Counted from the first letter of the stretch, positions 46,532-56,994 are shown. The stretch: DNA of 64,000 bases from Psychrobacter sp. 28M-43 (GCF_014770435.1 NZ_CP061739.1:930001-994000), one strand, 5' to 3'. The notes: generated by a model from the sequence alone, not told the origin. Program-made: numbers and translations.

Positions 46532-47254
46532 TTAGTCTTGTAGATAGCTTAGCAGACGCATAAATTCGATATACATCCAGACTAAGGTCGCAAGAATACC
46601 AATACTGAACAGCCACTCGTAATCTTCAGAAACACCCATCGCAACACCGCGATCAATATTATCGAAATCTAACAGCAAGGTGAAAGAAGCGATAACGATG
46701 ACAAATAAGCTAAAGCCAATAGCGATAGCGCCACCTTCAAATAGGAACGGTAATGATGAGCCAAACGCTAGAGAAAGTACCCACTGTGCTACATAGACAA
46801 GCATGATAGCAATAACCGCCGAGGTCACAATAGAGCGGAACTTTTCAGTAACTTTAACTAAACCTGAACGATATAAACCTAGCATAACCGCAGCTGTGAC
46901 GAAAGTTGCGCACATTGCAGTGACTGGTACTGTTGGATACATTCTCATGAAAAATAATGAGATACCGCCCAAAAATATGCCTTCTAACAAGGCGTAAGGC
47001 ACTGCCAAAGTCTTGGCTTTTTGCGGCTTGAAGGTAATAAAAAGAGCCAGAACAAACGCAGCAATCATGCTACCAAAGGCTGCCATCGTAATAAAACCTT
47101 GCGATAAACCTGCCATAAGCGCATAAAAGAAAAAGCCCACACCAGTAATGGCTGATAAACCAAGTAATAAGCTGGTCTTTTGAATTACACCCTTGACCGT
47201 CATTGGATTACCGCCGATCGCAAGTTCTGCGCGACTGACAATAGGATTGGCCAT
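46532..47254 (-). CDS. Bax inhibitor-1/YccA-family membrane protein
   Basis: This is an integral membrane protein of the TMBIM family, whose bacterial members act as pH-sensitive calcium leak channels; E. coli homologues (YccA, YbhL) bind FtsH. Seven hydrophobic segments fill residues 28-235. The LLDFDNIDRGVAMGVSEDYEWL pair of acidic residues near the C-terminus is the family signature that includes the pH-sensing aspartates. At 240 residues it is normal. The promoter at 47299-47326 is good. Confidence 0.88.
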   Translation of the reverse strand: MANPIVSRAELAIGGNPMTVKGVIQKTSLLLGLSAITGVGFFFYALMAGLSQGFITMAAFGSMIAAFVLALFITFKPQKAKTLAVPYALLEGIFLGGISLFFMRMYPTVPVTAMCATFVTAAVMLGLYRSGLVKVTEKFRSIVTSAVIAIMLVYVAQWVLSLAFGSSLPFLFEGGAIAIGFSLFVIVIASFTLLLDFDNIDRGVAMGVSEDYEWLFSIGILATLVWMYIEFMRLLSYLQD

Positions 47255-47298
47255 ACATAAGTCCTTAATAATAAAATATAAAAATAGTGATGTTAGTT

Positions 47299-47326
47299 AC
47301 TTTAGCAAAACCGCTATTATTGTCAA
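47299..47326 (-). promoter_or_regulatory. Promoter of the Bax inhibitor-1 family gene
   Basis: On the minus strand a perfect TTGACA (47326-47321) and TAAAGT (47304-47299) are spaced by 16 bp, about 45 bp before the ATG. Confidence 0.6.
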
Positions 47327-47573
47327 CTGTGTTTGCGTGACAACTACTGCGGCGCGACCTTTGGCTGCTCATTGGCTAGCGCATTGAGCCACTGTACCGC
47401 TCAATACGCTAATCGAAAAACTGAGCAGATAGATTCGGCTAAGTAAAACATTCGATAGCTTTTATATGGGGTCAGTTACGACAGTTAACAACGATAATTC
47501 ATAAACATGCTAGTCTAAGCGCGCATTTATCGCTATCATTACCTTGTACTTCACCGTTATACCGAGTCGTTTT

Positions 47574-48578
47574 ATGGAAAACTCAGCGCAGTCAGCAAGA
47601 TTGCCACACTTACATGAATCAGAGCTATTCCACGCTATTAAAAACCCCGCCTTTAGGCGCATTGGTCTAATGGGACGTGCTGGTAAACGTAGTGTCACTC
47701 AAAGCTTGGTACAGATTGCCCAAACCGTCAATGACATGAATTTGACGTTGATAATGGATGTACAAACGGCCAATTTGCCAACGCTTGATCTCACAGACAT
47801 AGAAAGAGTCAAAATCGTCAAACGTGGTTTGATTGGTGAGATTTGTGATTTGGTTATTGTGGTTGGCGGTGATGGTTCGATACTACATGCCGCTGAAGCG
47901 CTAGCACGCTACCGTGTACCTGTATTAGGGGTTAACCGTGGTCGTTTAGGGTTCTTAGCAGATGTAAAACCTGATGAAGCTGCGTTTAAGTTACGCCAAG
48001 TATTGATGGGAGACTATCAACTGGATCATCGGTTTTTATTGACGATGGAGATACGAGAAGGTCGCAAAATTATCCATGAAGACATGGCCCTGAACGACAT
48101 CGTACTGCATGCTGGTAAATCCGTACATATGATTGATTTTCAGATGAAAATTGATGGACATGACGTTTATAGACAGCATAGTGATGGCTTGATAGCGGCA
48201 ACACCGACTGGCTCTACCGCTTATGCCTTATCAGGTGGTGGTCCAATCATTCATCCGAGTATGGACGCTATTTGTCTGGTGCCGATGCATCCCCATACGT
48301 TATCTAGCAGACCGATTGTGGTCAGTGGTAATAGTGAGGTCTGTATTCGTATCCACGAAGACAATCGTACTCAGCCGATGGTGAGTGCGGACGGTAAGCC
48401 AAGCGTGCCACTTGAGCAAGAGCAACGTCTCCATATTCGTAAGCATCCTGATAAGCTTACTTTGTTGCACCCACCTGGGTTTGACTTTTATGAGGCCTGC
48501 CGTACAAAGTTGCACTGGAACGTACATGCCGAAGAATTCAGTCTTGATGTCGATGATGATATTATAGACGATGAATAA
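47574..48578 (+). CDS. nadK: NAD kinase
   Basis: NadK phosphorylates NAD to NADP. The signature GGDGSILHAAEAL (near residue 103) binds the phosphate, with IPVLGVNRGRLGFLADVKP-like following sequence, here VPVLGVNRGRLGFLAD. The second motif SDGLIAATPTGSTAYALSGGGPI and LVPMHPHTLSSRPIVV are canonical. The ATG at 47574 gives 334 residues; an ATG at 47544 would add ten. The N-terminus is about 30 residues longer than in E. coli. The downstream gene follows after 55 bp, perhaps in one transcript. Confidence 0.97.
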   Translation: MENSAQSARLPHLHESELFHAIKNPAFRRIGLMGRAGKRSVTQSLVQIAQTVNDMNLTLIMDVQTANLPTLDLTDIERVKIVKRGLIGEICDLVIVVGGDGSILHAAEALARYRVPVLGVNRGRLGFLADVKPDEAAFKLRQVLMGDYQLDHRFLLTMEIREGRKIIHEDMALNDIVLHAGKSVHMIDFQMKIDGHDVYRQHSDGLIAATPTGSTAYALSGGGPIIHPSMDAICLVPMHPHTLSSRPIVVSGNSEVCIRIHEDNRTQPMVSADGKPSVPLEQEQRLHIRKHPDKLTLLHPPGFDFYEACRTKLHWNVHAEEFSLDVDDDIIDDE

Positions 48579-48633
48579 GCGTATCTATTAGACCCAAATA
48601 TGATGCAAAAAATGGTAGTGGAGAGTAGGCAAG

Positions 48634-48945
48634 ATGGATAAACAAACAATACTAGCAAGTCTAACGCCCGAAGTGGTTGATAAGTTTCGTATGGCGATTG
48701 AGCTAGGTAAATGGCCTGACGGTCGTAAGATTACCGCTGAGCAGCGTGAGACTTGTATGCAAGCAGTGATGGTATGGGAGCATGAGCATCTGCCGCCAGC
48801 TGAGCGTACAGGTTATATTCATAAACCTGTAAAAGACGATGGTACTGTCGTTGGCGCTGAATGTGATGTCGAGCACGAGCATCACTATCCTAATATGCCA
48901 AATCCTAAAGGTGCAGTACAGCCTGTTAAGTTTCGTGATAAATAG
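48634..48945 (+). CDS. DUF1315 (YeaC-like) protein
   Basis: This is a small soluble protein of unknown function. Residues 1-62 match the YeaC/DUF1315 family: a helix VVDKFRMAIELGKWPDGRKIT, the QRETCMQAVMVWEHEHLP segment and the ERTGYIHK end. A His/Glu-rich stretch (CDVEHEHHYPNMP) follows and could bind metal, though that is inference. At 103 residues it is slightly longer than the family norm. A GGAG-type ribosome-binding site precedes the ATG, 55 bp after nadK. Confidence 0.8.
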   Translation: MDKQTILASLTPEVVDKFRMAIELGKWPDGRKITAEQRETCMQAVMVWEHEHLPPAERTGYIHKPVKDDGTVVGAECDVEHEHHYPNMPNPKGAVQPVKFRDK

Positions 48946-48988
48946 ATTTATAAATAAGTTGTAATAGTTGTTATAAAAACACTCATCA

Positions 48989-49022
48989 TAAAAAAGCCAC
49001 GCTATATAGCGTGGCTTTTTTT
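48989..49022 (+). terminator. Bidirectional terminator after the DUF1315 gene
   Basis: This is a perfect inverted repeat centred on GCTATATAGC (48989-49005 with 49006-49022), with GCCAC/GTGGC in the stem and T7 after it. Confidence 0.92.
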
Positions 49023-49071
49023 ACTTTACCAATAATTAAATCATCAGAAATAGCTTAATCACTATAAATGA

Positions 49072-49446
49072 TTAAATAGCAGTCGTATCGACACTAGGAC
49101 GAACCGTTAGCGGGTTCTTTTGCATCAAAAATCCTTGCCAACCCCAATGTAAAAAATTACGGATATTGGCATGATCGGTACCGTTAGGCGTTGCTTGAAC
49201 CTTGGCATAGTGTTCGCCAAATAATTTAAGCGTGTCCAATTGGTTCAAACCATGGTGCTTAGCAAAACCAAAAATCTTTGCGCTACCTTCGTTCTCACCG
49301 GCTGTATTATGTACCATCCCATTTACAAAAGGGGCAGGTGCATAGCGATAAAAATCATCGATAAAGCTGATGACATCATTGAATCCAATGGCTTTTTTGT
49401 TCAAACCATTAAGTAATGCCGATACATCTGATTGGCGGATACTCAT
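49072..49446 (-). CDS. HopJ-family protein
   Basis: The family is named for a Pseudomonas type III effector, but homologues occur widely in bacteria without such a system, so the name does not imply secretion. The core is IGFNDVISFIDDFYRYAPAPF, then GENEGSAKIFGFAKHHGLNQLDTLKLFGEHY, and NFLHWGWQGF near residues 101-110, in adjoining parts. At 124 residues it is typical. No type III secretion gene or chaperone is nearby. Function unknown. A possible ribosome-binding site is GAGGTC before the ATG. Confidence 0.85.
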   Translation of the reverse strand: MSIRQSDVSALLNGLNKKAIGFNDVISFIDDFYRYAPAPFVNGMVHNTAGENEGSAKIFGFAKHHGLNQLDTLKLFGEHYAKVQATPNGTDHANIRNFLHWGWQGFLMQKNPLTVRPSVDTTAI

Positions 49447-49547
49447 AAATAAATGACCTCAGAGCAGATTAAAAAAACAATATAATATTTATGTGTGCTC
49501 AATGATGATAGTAGCCGTTGAGCGTTCAGCATTATAATTTAGCTAGC

Positions 49548-49793
49548 TTAGCGATTAAAGTAGTCTTCGTCATCAAACGAAGGCGAAAAGTTGCCTTGCT
49601 CAAGATGCTGCATCTGCGACTGTACAGAACGCTCATGCTGAATACGTTGATAAATCTCTTCGCGGTGTACTGCAATATCTTTAGGTGCGTTTACACCGAT
49701 ACGTACTTGATTGCCTTTGACGCCTAGAACCGTCACACTTACTTCGTCGCCAATCATTAGCGTTTCGCCCACGCGGCGTGTCAAAATTAACAT
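49548..49793 (-). CDS. csrA: Carbon storage regulator CsrA/RsmA
   Basis: CsrA binds GGA motifs in mRNA leaders and controls translation and stability. Residues 1-50 ([39 protein letters not shown]) are near-invariant and contain the Arg44-type RNA-binding residue. The C-terminal 20 residues (acidic-hydrophobic, ending FDDEDYFNR) extend beyond the E. coli form (61 residues). It lies after lysC in the alaS-lysC-csrA order known in pseudomonads, but has its own promoter. Confidence 0.97.
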   Translation of the reverse strand: MLILTRRVGETLMIGDEVSVTVLGVKGNQVRIGVNAPKDIAVHREEIYQRIQHERSVQSQMQHLEQGNFSPSFDDEDYFNR

Positions 49794-49962
49794 GCGTCAC
49801 ACTCCTTATGTCGCATCAACAAATTATTACTCATCAGATTACTTCTCAATTGCAGAACATCACCGCAGCACCAAACATGCAATATAACCATTATCACGAT
49901 GCTCGATATCGTGCCAATAGCGGTAATGATAGGTAGATTCATTTAGCCCAAATGAAAGCCCC

Positions 49963-49991
49963 ATTATAGGCGGCATAACAGATACTGTCAC
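49963..49991 (-). promoter_or_regulatory. Promoter of csrA
   Basis: On the minus strand GTGACA (49991-49986) and a perfect TATAAT (49968-49963) are spaced by 17 bp. Confidence 0.65.
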
Positions 49992-50044
49992 GGTTTTTCA
50001 CAAAACTATTAGGTAAATGCTCATTTCAACTATGCTAAAAAATA

Positions 50045-50072
50045 AAAATAGGACCTAAAAAGATCCTATTTT
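50045..50072 (-). terminator. Terminator after lysC
   Basis: AAAATAGGA (50045-50053) pairs perfectly with TCCTATTTT (50064-50072) around a 10-nt loop. On the minus strand a T-rich tract follows. The A-T content makes it weaker than others here. Confidence 0.65.
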
Positions 50073-50216
50073 ATTTAAGTACTGTATTTATTTAGATATT
50101 ATTAATTTAAACGCTATTAATCCATATGCTGTTTATCTACATACTATATAAAGTCATTAATAGCGGTTAATAGATAACCATCAATACTAATAATATATTT
50201 TAACAGTTTTTATGTC

Positions 50217-51503
50217 TTATAGCCCAGCGATTTTGCTTTCACCGTCTTCACGATCTAGGCCAAATGCCGTGTGCAACGACTTAACGGCTTTTTCTAAGTG
50301 TTGATCTTGAATCAGAACTGACACTTTGATTTCGCTGGTTGAAATCATTTGGATGTTGATGTTGTTTTCAGCCAGTGTTTGGAACATAAGACTAGCAACA
50401 CCAGCGTGTGAACGCATGCCAACACCAACTAGTGACACTTTAACAACTTCACTGTTGCCCAATATTTCTTTGGCGCCAATTTCATCTTTCACTTCTTCGT
50501 TAAGTACTTTTAGCGTCTTATCTAAATCAGTGCGGTTAACCGTGAAAGTAAAATCAGTAGTACCGTTATCCGAAAGATTTTGTACAATCATATCGATTTC
50601 GATATTGGCACGACCAATTGGGCTTAAGATAGCAGAGGCGATACCAGGATGGTCAGGCACGCCGCGTACTAAGATTTTTGCTTCGTCTCTGTTGAACGCG
50701 ATACCTGAGATGATTGCCTGTTCCATATTGTCTCCTTCGTCTATCGTAATTAGGGTACCCACGTTGTCTTGAAATTCTTGGTCAAAGCTACCGTCTGTGT
50801 TTTCATCAAAGCTAGAGAGTACACGCAGCGGCACGCCATATTTACCAGCGAATTCTACTGAGCGAATCTGTAGAATCTTGGAGCCAAGACTTGCCATTTC
50901 AAGCATTTCTTCAAACGTAATTTTTTCAAGCTTTTTGGCTTTTGAGGTCACACGAGGGTCAGTGGTATAGACACCATCGACATCGGTATAAATTTGACAC
51001 TCATCAGCGCCTAAGGCCGCAGCAATCGCCACACCTGTGGTATCAGAACCGCCGCGCCCTAATGTGGTCGCGTTGCCTTCTTCATCGATACCTTGGAAAC
51101 CTGCCACAATAACGATATTGCCAGCATCTAATTGCTCACGTATGTTTTTGTCATCGATGCTTTCGATACGGGCTTTGTTATGGGCGTTGTCGGTTTTAAT
51201 CGCGACTTGGCGACCAGTCATTGAACGGGCACCAATACCAAGCTCTTTAATCGCCATGGCAAGTAGAGAGATAGAAACCTGCTCACCTGTTGAGACCATT
51301 TGATCGTATTCGCGAGGATCAGGCTGCGTGCTAATTTGGCGAGCTAGATCGATTAAACGGTTGGTTTCGCCGCTCATGGCTGAGACCACGACGACCACTT
51401 GATGACCATTGTCATGCCAGCGTTTGACTCGTTTGGCGACGTTTTTGATGCGGTCGATACTGCCCATCGAGGTGCCGCCGTATTTCTGTACTATTAACGC
51501 CAT
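50217..51503 (-). CDS. lysC: Aspartate kinase (lysine-sensitive type)
   Basis: LysC phosphorylates aspartate in the first step to lysine, threonine and methionine. The kinase domain starts LIVQKYGGTSMGSIDRIKNVA and has GFQGIDEEGNATTLGRGGSDTT. Two ACT domains follow from about residue 265 (ILVRGVPDHPGIASAI; VSLVGVGMRSHAGVA), so feedback inhibition is expected. At 428 residues it is a monofunctional kinase of the pseudomonad type. I found no lysine riboswitch upstream. Confidence 0.96.
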   Translation of the reverse strand: MALIVQKYGGTSMGSIDRIKNVAKRVKRWHDNGHQVVVVVSAMSGETNRLIDLARQISTQPDPREYDQMVSTGEQVSISLLAMAIKELGIGARSMTGRQVAIKTDNAHNKARIESIDDKNIREQLDAGNIVIVAGFQGIDEEGNATTLGRGGSDTTGVAIAAALGADECQIYTDVDGVYTTDPRVTSKAKKLEKITFEEMLEMASLGSKILQIRSVEFAGKYGVPLRVLSSFDENTDGSFDQEFQDNVGTLITIDEGDNMEQAIISGIAFNRDEAKILVRGVPDHPGIASAILSPIGRANIEIDMIVQNLSDNGTTDFTFTVNRTDLDKTLKVLNEEVKDEIGAKEILGNSEVVKVSLVGVGMRSHAGVASLMFQTLAENNINIQMISTSEIKVSVLIQDQHLEKAVKSLHTAFGLDREDGESKIAGL

Positions 51504-51860
51504 AAAAATCTACCTATTTATTCAATAATGACTTTTTATTGTCATTGAGGAGAGTCAATGTGATGCTCGTCAATGCTTGTATAGATAAAGCCAGATGATA
51601 AGAGTTATGTCTTTAGGTTTTTCATCCTTCTAATGGTATATATCAACCTTATGGAATGAACAATATGCCCAAACGTTGACCTTTATACCATATCTACCGC
51701 ATAACTTTAAGCCTCAGGAGCGCTTAGATGTATGGCGATTGGTTATAGTAGTTATAACCAATCACGTATTCTATGCGTAGTAGAGTAAAGCTATGCGATA
51801 AATATAAGTTACATTGTGAGACGCTATACCAGTATATTCGCGAGTTTAATATTCGCTAGC
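51504..51860. other. Intergenic region between alaS and lysC
   Basis: This 357-bp region holds a perfect hairpin downstream of alaS (51737-51763). It must contain the lysC promoter, but I could not choose one. No L-box riboswitch motif is visible. Confidence 0.5.
51737..51763 (-). terminator. Perfect hairpin downstream of alaS, no T-tract
   Basis: GATTGGTTATA (51737-51747) pairs perfectly with TATAACCAATC (51753-51763) around a 5-nt loop. It lies about 100 bp after alaS. Lack of a T-run means termination is uncertain. Confidence 0.45.
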
Positions 51861-54533
51861 TTAGCTAAGCTGGGTTTCAATCCAAGCAGGTAGAGCACTA
51901 ATAACCGCTGCACTGTTACCAGACTTCGGTGCGCCGCCTTGTGCGTAGTCAGGCTTACCACCACCTTTACCGCCAAGCTCACCTGCCAAATGACGAATAA
52001 TATCACCAGCCTTCACTTTGGCAGTAACAGATTTTGCGACGCTCGCTGCGAGTGCTAATTGGTCATCTTTATCACCAATTAATACAATCACGCTATCAGG
52101 CAGTTTTGATTTGATATCGTCCATCAGCGTACGGATGGATTTACCATCGATACCGCTTAAAGTGCTGATAAGAACCGGGGTACCTGTGATCGTTTGTACA
52201 TCATCAAGCAAGTTGGCTGCTTGAGCACTGGCGATTTTTTGCTCTAAGCGCTCTAGTTGTTTTTCTAGGTCGCGTTGCTTATCTGCCATAGTACGGACGC
52301 GCTGCGCCACTTCAGGACGTTTTACTTTCAGCTGACTTGCCAACTCGCTCAGTTGTTGCTCGCTTTGCTGAATATTTTTGACCGCGTTCATGCCAGTGAC
52401 AGCTTCAACTCGGCGGATGCCAGCCGCAATACCAGACTCACTGGTGATTTTTAGCACACCGATATCGCCCGTACGCTGTACGTGCAAGCCACCACATAGC
52501 TCGATAGAGAAAGGCTTGCGCTGACCATCGATGATACGGTCTGTACCCATGGTTAGGACTCGAACGTCACTGCCATACTTTTCACCAAACAGTGCCATAG
52601 CGCCTTGGTTCATCGCTTCGTCAATCGACATGTGCTCGATACGGGCAGGGGTGTTGGCTTGAATTTGCTCATTAACGAGACGTTCGACACGCATGATTTC
52701 AGCGGCGCTGACAGGCTTATCGTAAGCAAAGTCAAAACGTAGTACTTCGCTTGAAACTAGTGAGCCTTTTTGCGTGACCGCATCGCCTAGCACTTCTCTT
52801 AGCGCTGCATGCAATAGGTGAGTGGCCGAATGGTTTTTGGCACTGGCTGCACGAATGCTAGACAGTACTTGCGCTTCAGCGGTTTGCTTAGTACTGATAT
52901 CGCCCATGGTCACGACACCATAATGGATAATCGCCTGACCAGATTTTTTGGTATCTTGTACTTCAAAGACGCCAGATGCTGTACGAATTTCACCAAGCTC
53001 ACCAACTTGACCACCACCTTCAGCATAAAATGGGGTGCGATCCAATACCACAACGCCTTCCATGCCTTCTGTTAAGCTGTCTGCTGGGTTGCCGTCTTTA
53101 TAAAGCGCGTCAATAGTCACGCCGTCTTCTTCAAGCTGCTCATAGCCGATAAATGTCGTTGGCGTTTCTACTTGGATGACACTGCTATAATCGACGTCAA
53201 ACTTGCCAGCATCACGCGCACGCTCACGTTGTGCCTGCATATGCTCATCAAATTCTGCTTCATCAATAGCGATACCACGCTCACGAGTGATATCAGCAGT
53301 CAAATCAAGTGGGAAACCATAGGTATCATAAAGCTTAAAGGCGGCTTCGCCAGATAGCGTATCGCCATCTTGTAAGCCTTCAAGTTCGCTGGCAAGTAAA
53401 CGTAAGCCTTGGGCCAATGTTTTAGCAAACTGTGCTTCTTCTTTTTGAATAGCACTTTCGATGACGCTTTGCTTGTCCTTTAGCTCAGGATAGGCACTGC
53501 CCATTTCAGCCACAAGCGGCGCTACCATCTTATAGAAAAACTCACTATCAGCGCCAAGCTTGTTGCCATGACGTACCGCACGACGAATGACACGGCGCAA
53601 TACATAGCCGCGACCTTCATTACTTGGCGTAACACCATCAGCAATCAAAAACGCCACGGCACGAATATGGTCGGCGATGACTTTTAGTGATGATTGTTGC
53701 TCGTTATTGATCTCTAGGATGTCAGCTGCCGCATCCATCAAATGGACAAATAAATCGATTTCGTAGTTGCCATGGACACCTTGCATAATGGCACTAATAC
53801 GCTCAAGCCCCATGCCTGTGTCGACGCTAGGTGCTGGCAGTGGTAATAGCGTGCCGTCTTTTTGACGATTGAACTGCATGAATACGCAGTTCCAAATCTC
53901 AATATAGCGATCGCCGTCTTCTTCTGGGGTACCTGGCAAGCCGCCTTCAATATCGGCGCCATGATCATAAAAGACTTCGGTGCAAGGACCACAAGGACCC
54001 GTATCACCCATCGTCCAAAAGTTATCAGAAGCGTAAGGAGCCCCTTTGTTATCACCAATACGAATGATGCGCTCACTTGGAATACCGATGTTTTTATTCC
54101 AAATCTCAAAAGCTTCGTCATCAGTTTCATAGATAGTGACATAGAGACGATCTTTATCAATCGCTAACCATTTATCTGAGGTCAAAAACTCCCAGATATA
54201 CTCGATACCTGATTGCTTGAAGTAATCGCCAAACGAAAAATTACCAAGCATTTCAAAGAACGTATGATGACGGGCAGTATAGCCGACGTTATCTAAGTCA
54301 TTATGTTTGCCGCCAGCACGTACGCACTTTTGAGAGGTTACCGCACGTGTATAGTCACGTGGCTCCATACCCAAAAAGGTTTCTTTAAACTGATTCATAC
54401 CGGCATTGGTAAATAGCAATGTCGGATCATTGTGTGGAATCAAGCTAGACGATGAAACTTGGGTGTGCTGCTTGCTTATGAAAAAATCGATAAAGGCTTG
54501 GCGAATATCGGCTGAGCGAAATGGCTGGCTCAC
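51861..54533 (-). CDS. alaS: Alanyl-tRNA synthetase
   Basis: AlaS charges tRNA-Ala and edits mischarged Ser and Gly. The class II catalytic domain (1-250) has [15 protein letters not shown] and [15 protein letters not shown]. The editing domain has the zinc-ligand motif [16 protein letters not shown] near residue 575 and [13 protein letters not shown] near 680. The C-Ala domain ends with [14 protein letters not shown]. The start is GTG at 54533, with AAGGAG 6 nt upstream and an N-terminus that matches the family. At 890 residues it is slightly longer than E. coli (876). Confidence 0.97.
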   Translation of the reverse strand: MSQPFRSADIRQAFIDFFISKQHTQVSSSSLIPHNDPTLLFTNAGMNQFKETFLGMEPRDYTRAVTSQKCVRAGGKHNDLDNVGYTARHHTFFEMLGNFSFGDYFKQSGIEYIWEFLTSDKWLAIDKDRLYVTIYETDDEAFEIWNKNIGIPSERIIRIGDNKGAPYASDNFWTMGDTGPCGPCTEVFYDHGADIEGGLPGTPEEDGDRYIEIWNCVFMQFNRQKDGTLLPLPAPSVDTGMGLERISAIMQGVHGNYEIDLFVHLMDAAADILEINNEQQSSLKVIADHIRAVAFLIADGVTPSNEGRGYVLRRVIRRAVRHGNKLGADSEFFYKMVAPLVAEMGSAYPELKDKQSVIESAIQKEEAQFAKTLAQGLRLLASELEGLQDGDTLSGEAAFKLYDTYGFPLDLTADITRERGIAIDEAEFDEHMQAQRERARDAGKFDVDYSSVIQVETPTTFIGYEQLEEDGVTIDALYKDGNPADSLTEGMEGVVVLDRTPFYAEGGGQVGELGEIRTASGVFEVQDTKKSGQAIIHYGVVTMGDISTKQTAEAQVLSSIRAASAKNHSATHLLHAALREVLGDAVTQKGSLVSSEVLRFDFAYDKPVSAAEIMRVERLVNEQIQANTPARIEHMSIDEAMNQGAMALFGEKYGSDVRVLTMGTDRIIDGQRKPFSIELCGGLHVQRTGDIGVLKITSESGIAAGIRRVEAVTGMNAVKNIQQSEQQLSELASQLKVKRPEVAQRVRTMADKQRDLEKQLERLEQKIASAQAANLLDDVQTITGTPVLISTLSGIDGKSIRTLMDDIKSKLPDSVIVLIGDKDDQLALAASVAKSVTAKVKAGDIIRHLAGELGGKGGGKPDYAQGGAPKSGNSAAVISALPAWIETQLS

Positions 54534-54687
54534 AGCGGCTCCTTACTGACGGATAGAATTGAGTAAATGACATAAAATAATTTTGCAAGCGATTTTAGCA
54601 CAAACGCCCAAGCTCTTGGTACAAGAGTTATAACTACTAGGTTATTATACGTGTGCTAGTCATTGCTTAATTTGTAGAGTATGCAGG

Positions 54688-56439
54688 CTAATTGGTCAAA
54701 ATTGCCGCATCCGTTTCATCTAATTTGTCTTGCGTCGTTGGATTAGACTCGATTACTTGCACAGGCAAATAACGTAGTTGGAGCTTGATTGGCAAGTACT
54801 CTGGGAAATTCTCTGCCATATCATTGGTAATGAGCGTTTCAATCTGGCGTACGTCATATGAGCTCGGTAAAGTCTCTCCACGTACGATTGCCCGCACCAC
54901 TTGATTGTCATCAAGCGTGTCGAACTGGGTATTGGTCAATACATTACCTTGATCGATAAAATAGTTGTTGATCGCTTCCTTGACACTACTCTCAAATACT
55001 TGCTGCTTGGCATTGGTCTGTAGATTGATGGTCAAATAGGCACCTAAGCCGCCAAGTAGTAATAAAGTCACGGCGTTCCGCTGCAAAAAAGTCAAATAGG
55101 TATTGGATTTATAATCGTCATCGACCAAACGACGGAAGCCTAATACCCATAATACAAGCGCATTGGTAAACTGGATAGCAAGAATGTTGGTCGCTGCCAA
55201 TAACAGCGCACCAAGCCCAAGCTGCATCTCGCCATTAGCGAGCAAAATACCGCTAGCAGCTAGTGGTGGTACCAAGGCTGTGGCAACTGCAACGCCGACA
55301 ACAGCAACCGAGAGATGCGGAGATACCATCGCATAAGCACCAGCCGTACCACCTGCTAAGGCAATCATTAAATCCATAGAGGTGGGCTGGGTACGTGATA
55401 GGATTTCTGCCGTTAGCGGTTGGTCTTTATGTAGCCAACCAACGATAAAGCCGACCAATACCACCAATGAGACACCGATAATGACGGTAAAGAGCGACTT
55501 ACGTAGCAATGGCATACGGTGATCGATAATTGCTAGCGCTATACCCGTGATAGGGCCTAGCATCATCGCAACTAACATCGCTCCGATAACCACGGCTGCT
55601 GAATTGGTCACTAGCCCATAACTGGCAATGATGGCAGACAAAATATTCATGATGAAGTACATCTTGCTAGGTAGCGCGTTCGCCTCAATCCTAACCCGCA
55701 CCTCTGGGTAATCTACCTTTTGATTGCTGAATTGCTCGGCGACAAATTGCTTGTAAGACTCGAGTTTGGCTTCTTTTTCCTCTTGGACCTCATCCTCGTC
55801 ACTTTCATCTTGAGACTTTTGAGCGTCGCTATCTTCTACATCGGTGTCTTTATTTTGGCTTTTATCTTCTGAGTCATTATTTTGATGGTCATTATTGCGA
55901 CTAGGTGCATTTTTTATCTGTTGTTGATTGGCTGTTTTGTTATCTGATGACTGTGCTGCGATGTTTGTGTCATCAGCAGGGTCATCAGCATAGTCGTCTT
56001 CTGCTTCTACCGTTACTTCAGCATCACTATCGTCTTGAGCACTTTTTTCTGTTGTTTCTGCCGTATCCGACTGAAAGAAATCGGACTTTTCTTTCGCTTC
56101 TATAGATTCTGACTCTGCAATCTCAGACGCTTCAGTATTTGACTGTGACTCAGGTTCTGTCGACTCCAATGTTGCCACGACCACATCGTCACTGATGGTT
56201 TGCATGGTTATCTCAGCGTCAGGTGGCTGCGCGCATTCAGTGTCTACTTCGGAGTCTATTTCGTCATCTGTATCAGTCGGTTGCTTGTGTTGATTGTCTT
56301 CGCTTTCATCATTGTCTACAGCGGCATCATCAACTACTGGGTCAATTGTCGCGTCTTGATTGTGAGAGGCATCATTAGTGGCTGGTGAATCGTTTTGATC
56401 CACTGAGTTAGGCGCAGTGTTTTTTTCAGATGAGGACAT
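54688..56439 (-). CDS. DUF389 membrane protein with long acidic N-terminus
   Basis: Function unknown; members are predicted transporters or channels of the TIGR00341/DUF389 family. About the first 215 residues are extremely rich in Asp, Glu, Ser, Thr and Gln with no hydrophobic stretch, and look disordered. The membrane domain runs from about 262 to 450: MYFIMNILSAIIASYGLVTNS, VVIGAMLVAMMLGPITGIAL and GGTAGAYAMVSPHLSVAVVGVAVATAL are typical. The C-terminal 125 residues form a soluble domain. The family core is usually 300-450 residues; the acidic region is additional. It could also have been shortened at an internal start, but the frame is clean to the ATG. Confidence 0.85.
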   Translation of the reverse strand: MSSSEKNTAPNSVDQNDSPATNDASHNQDATIDPVVDDAAVDNDESEDNQHKQPTDTDDEIDSEVDTECAQPPDAEITMQTISDDVVVATLESTEPESQSNTEASEIAESESIEAKEKSDFFQSDTAETTEKSAQDDSDAEVTVEAEDDYADDPADDTNIAAQSSDNKTANQQQIKNAPSRNNDHQNNDSEDKSQNKDTDVEDSDAQKSQDESDEDEVQEEKEAKLESYKQFVAEQFSNQKVDYPEVRVRIEANALPSKMYFIMNILSAIIASYGLVTNSAAVVIGAMLVAMMLGPITGIALAIIDHRMPLLRKSLFTVIIGVSLVVLVGFIVGWLHKDQPLTAEILSRTQPTSMDLMIALAGGTAGAYAMVSPHLSVAVVGVAVATALVPPLAASGILLANGEMQLGLGALLLAATNILAIQFTNALVLWVLGFRRLVDDDYKSNTYLTFLQRNAVTLLLLGGLGAYLTINLQTNAKQQVFESSVKEAINNYFIDQGNVLTNTQFDTLDDNQVVRAIVRGETLPSSYDVRQIETLITNDMAENFPEYLPIKLQLRYLPVQVIESNPTTQDKLDETDAAILTN

Positions 56440-56714
56440 AGCAGATAGCGTTCTTAGTAGATAAAGAAAGTCATTATTGTAATGATAAATAGATAAAGAT
56501 ATAGGAGATTCTTGAAAATATAAAAAAGAGTTGAGAGAGGATGGGAGTAAGAACTGATGTTTCTTATGATTAATTCTAAAACCTTAATAATAGCATGGTT
56601 TTTATTCAAAAGTCATCTAATATAGATGCTATAAGGGTTCAAGGTAAATACTTACTTTTTTTGTGGAATTAAGGTTAAATATATTATATCCACAATAAAG
56701 ATAAGGAATAACTT

Positions 56715-56927
56715 ATGAACTGGCCTTTATTTTCTGTCATCTACTCAATGGCAGCTACCGTGACTATCGGACTTTTTATGATCGGAGCTCTCATTACAGG
56801 GTTCGATGAGATATTTCATATTCAAATAGCAGTGGGATTGGGTGTTTTGGCTTCAATACCTGCAGGATTATTCTTTACCAAAAAAATTGGCAGTATTACT
56901 GGGAATGAGGAAGGCTATAAAACATAA
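56715..56927 (+). CDS. Small two-helix membrane protein
   Basis: This is a 70-residue protein of unknown function. Two membrane helices are clear, at residues 5-28 (FSVIYSMAATVTIGLFMIGAL) and 37-56 (IQIAVGLGVLASIPAGLFF). The protein ends in a short charged tail (KKIGSITGNEEGYKT). A ribosome-binding site AAGGAA lies 8 nt before the ATG and a good terminator follows, which supports a real gene. Similar CTT-like small proteins occur in Acinetobacter, by memory. Confidence 0.75.
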   Translation: MNWPLFSVIYSMAATVTIGLFMIGALITGFDEIFHIQIAVGLGVLASIPAGLFFTKKIGSITGNEEGYKT

Positions 56928-56994
56928 AGGCGAACAGTAAAACATAAAGACAAGCAGTGTTATCGATGTGAAGTGGAACCGCCCATCAGCAAAC

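Larger units (their letters stand above)
49794..50216. other. Intergenic region between lysC and csrA
   Basis: This 423-bp region holds a good csrA promoter (49963-49991) and a lysC terminator (50045-50072). The csrA leader is about 160 nt long and shows no clear structure. The rest is AT-rich. Confidence 0.6.

Noticed and set aside
49072..49446. Type III secretion effector
   Set aside because: The HopJ family name suggests an effector, but homologues occur in non-pathogens and no secretion genes are present.
51630..51690. Possible hairpin from ATGGTATA and TATACCAT
   Set aside because: The arms are 8 bp and about 40 nt apart in AT-rich DNA, which is expected by chance.
51504..51860. Lysine riboswitch upstream of lysC
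   Set aside because: I looked on the minus strand for the L-box core and saw neither its conserved segments nor a terminator/antiterminator pair before lysC.
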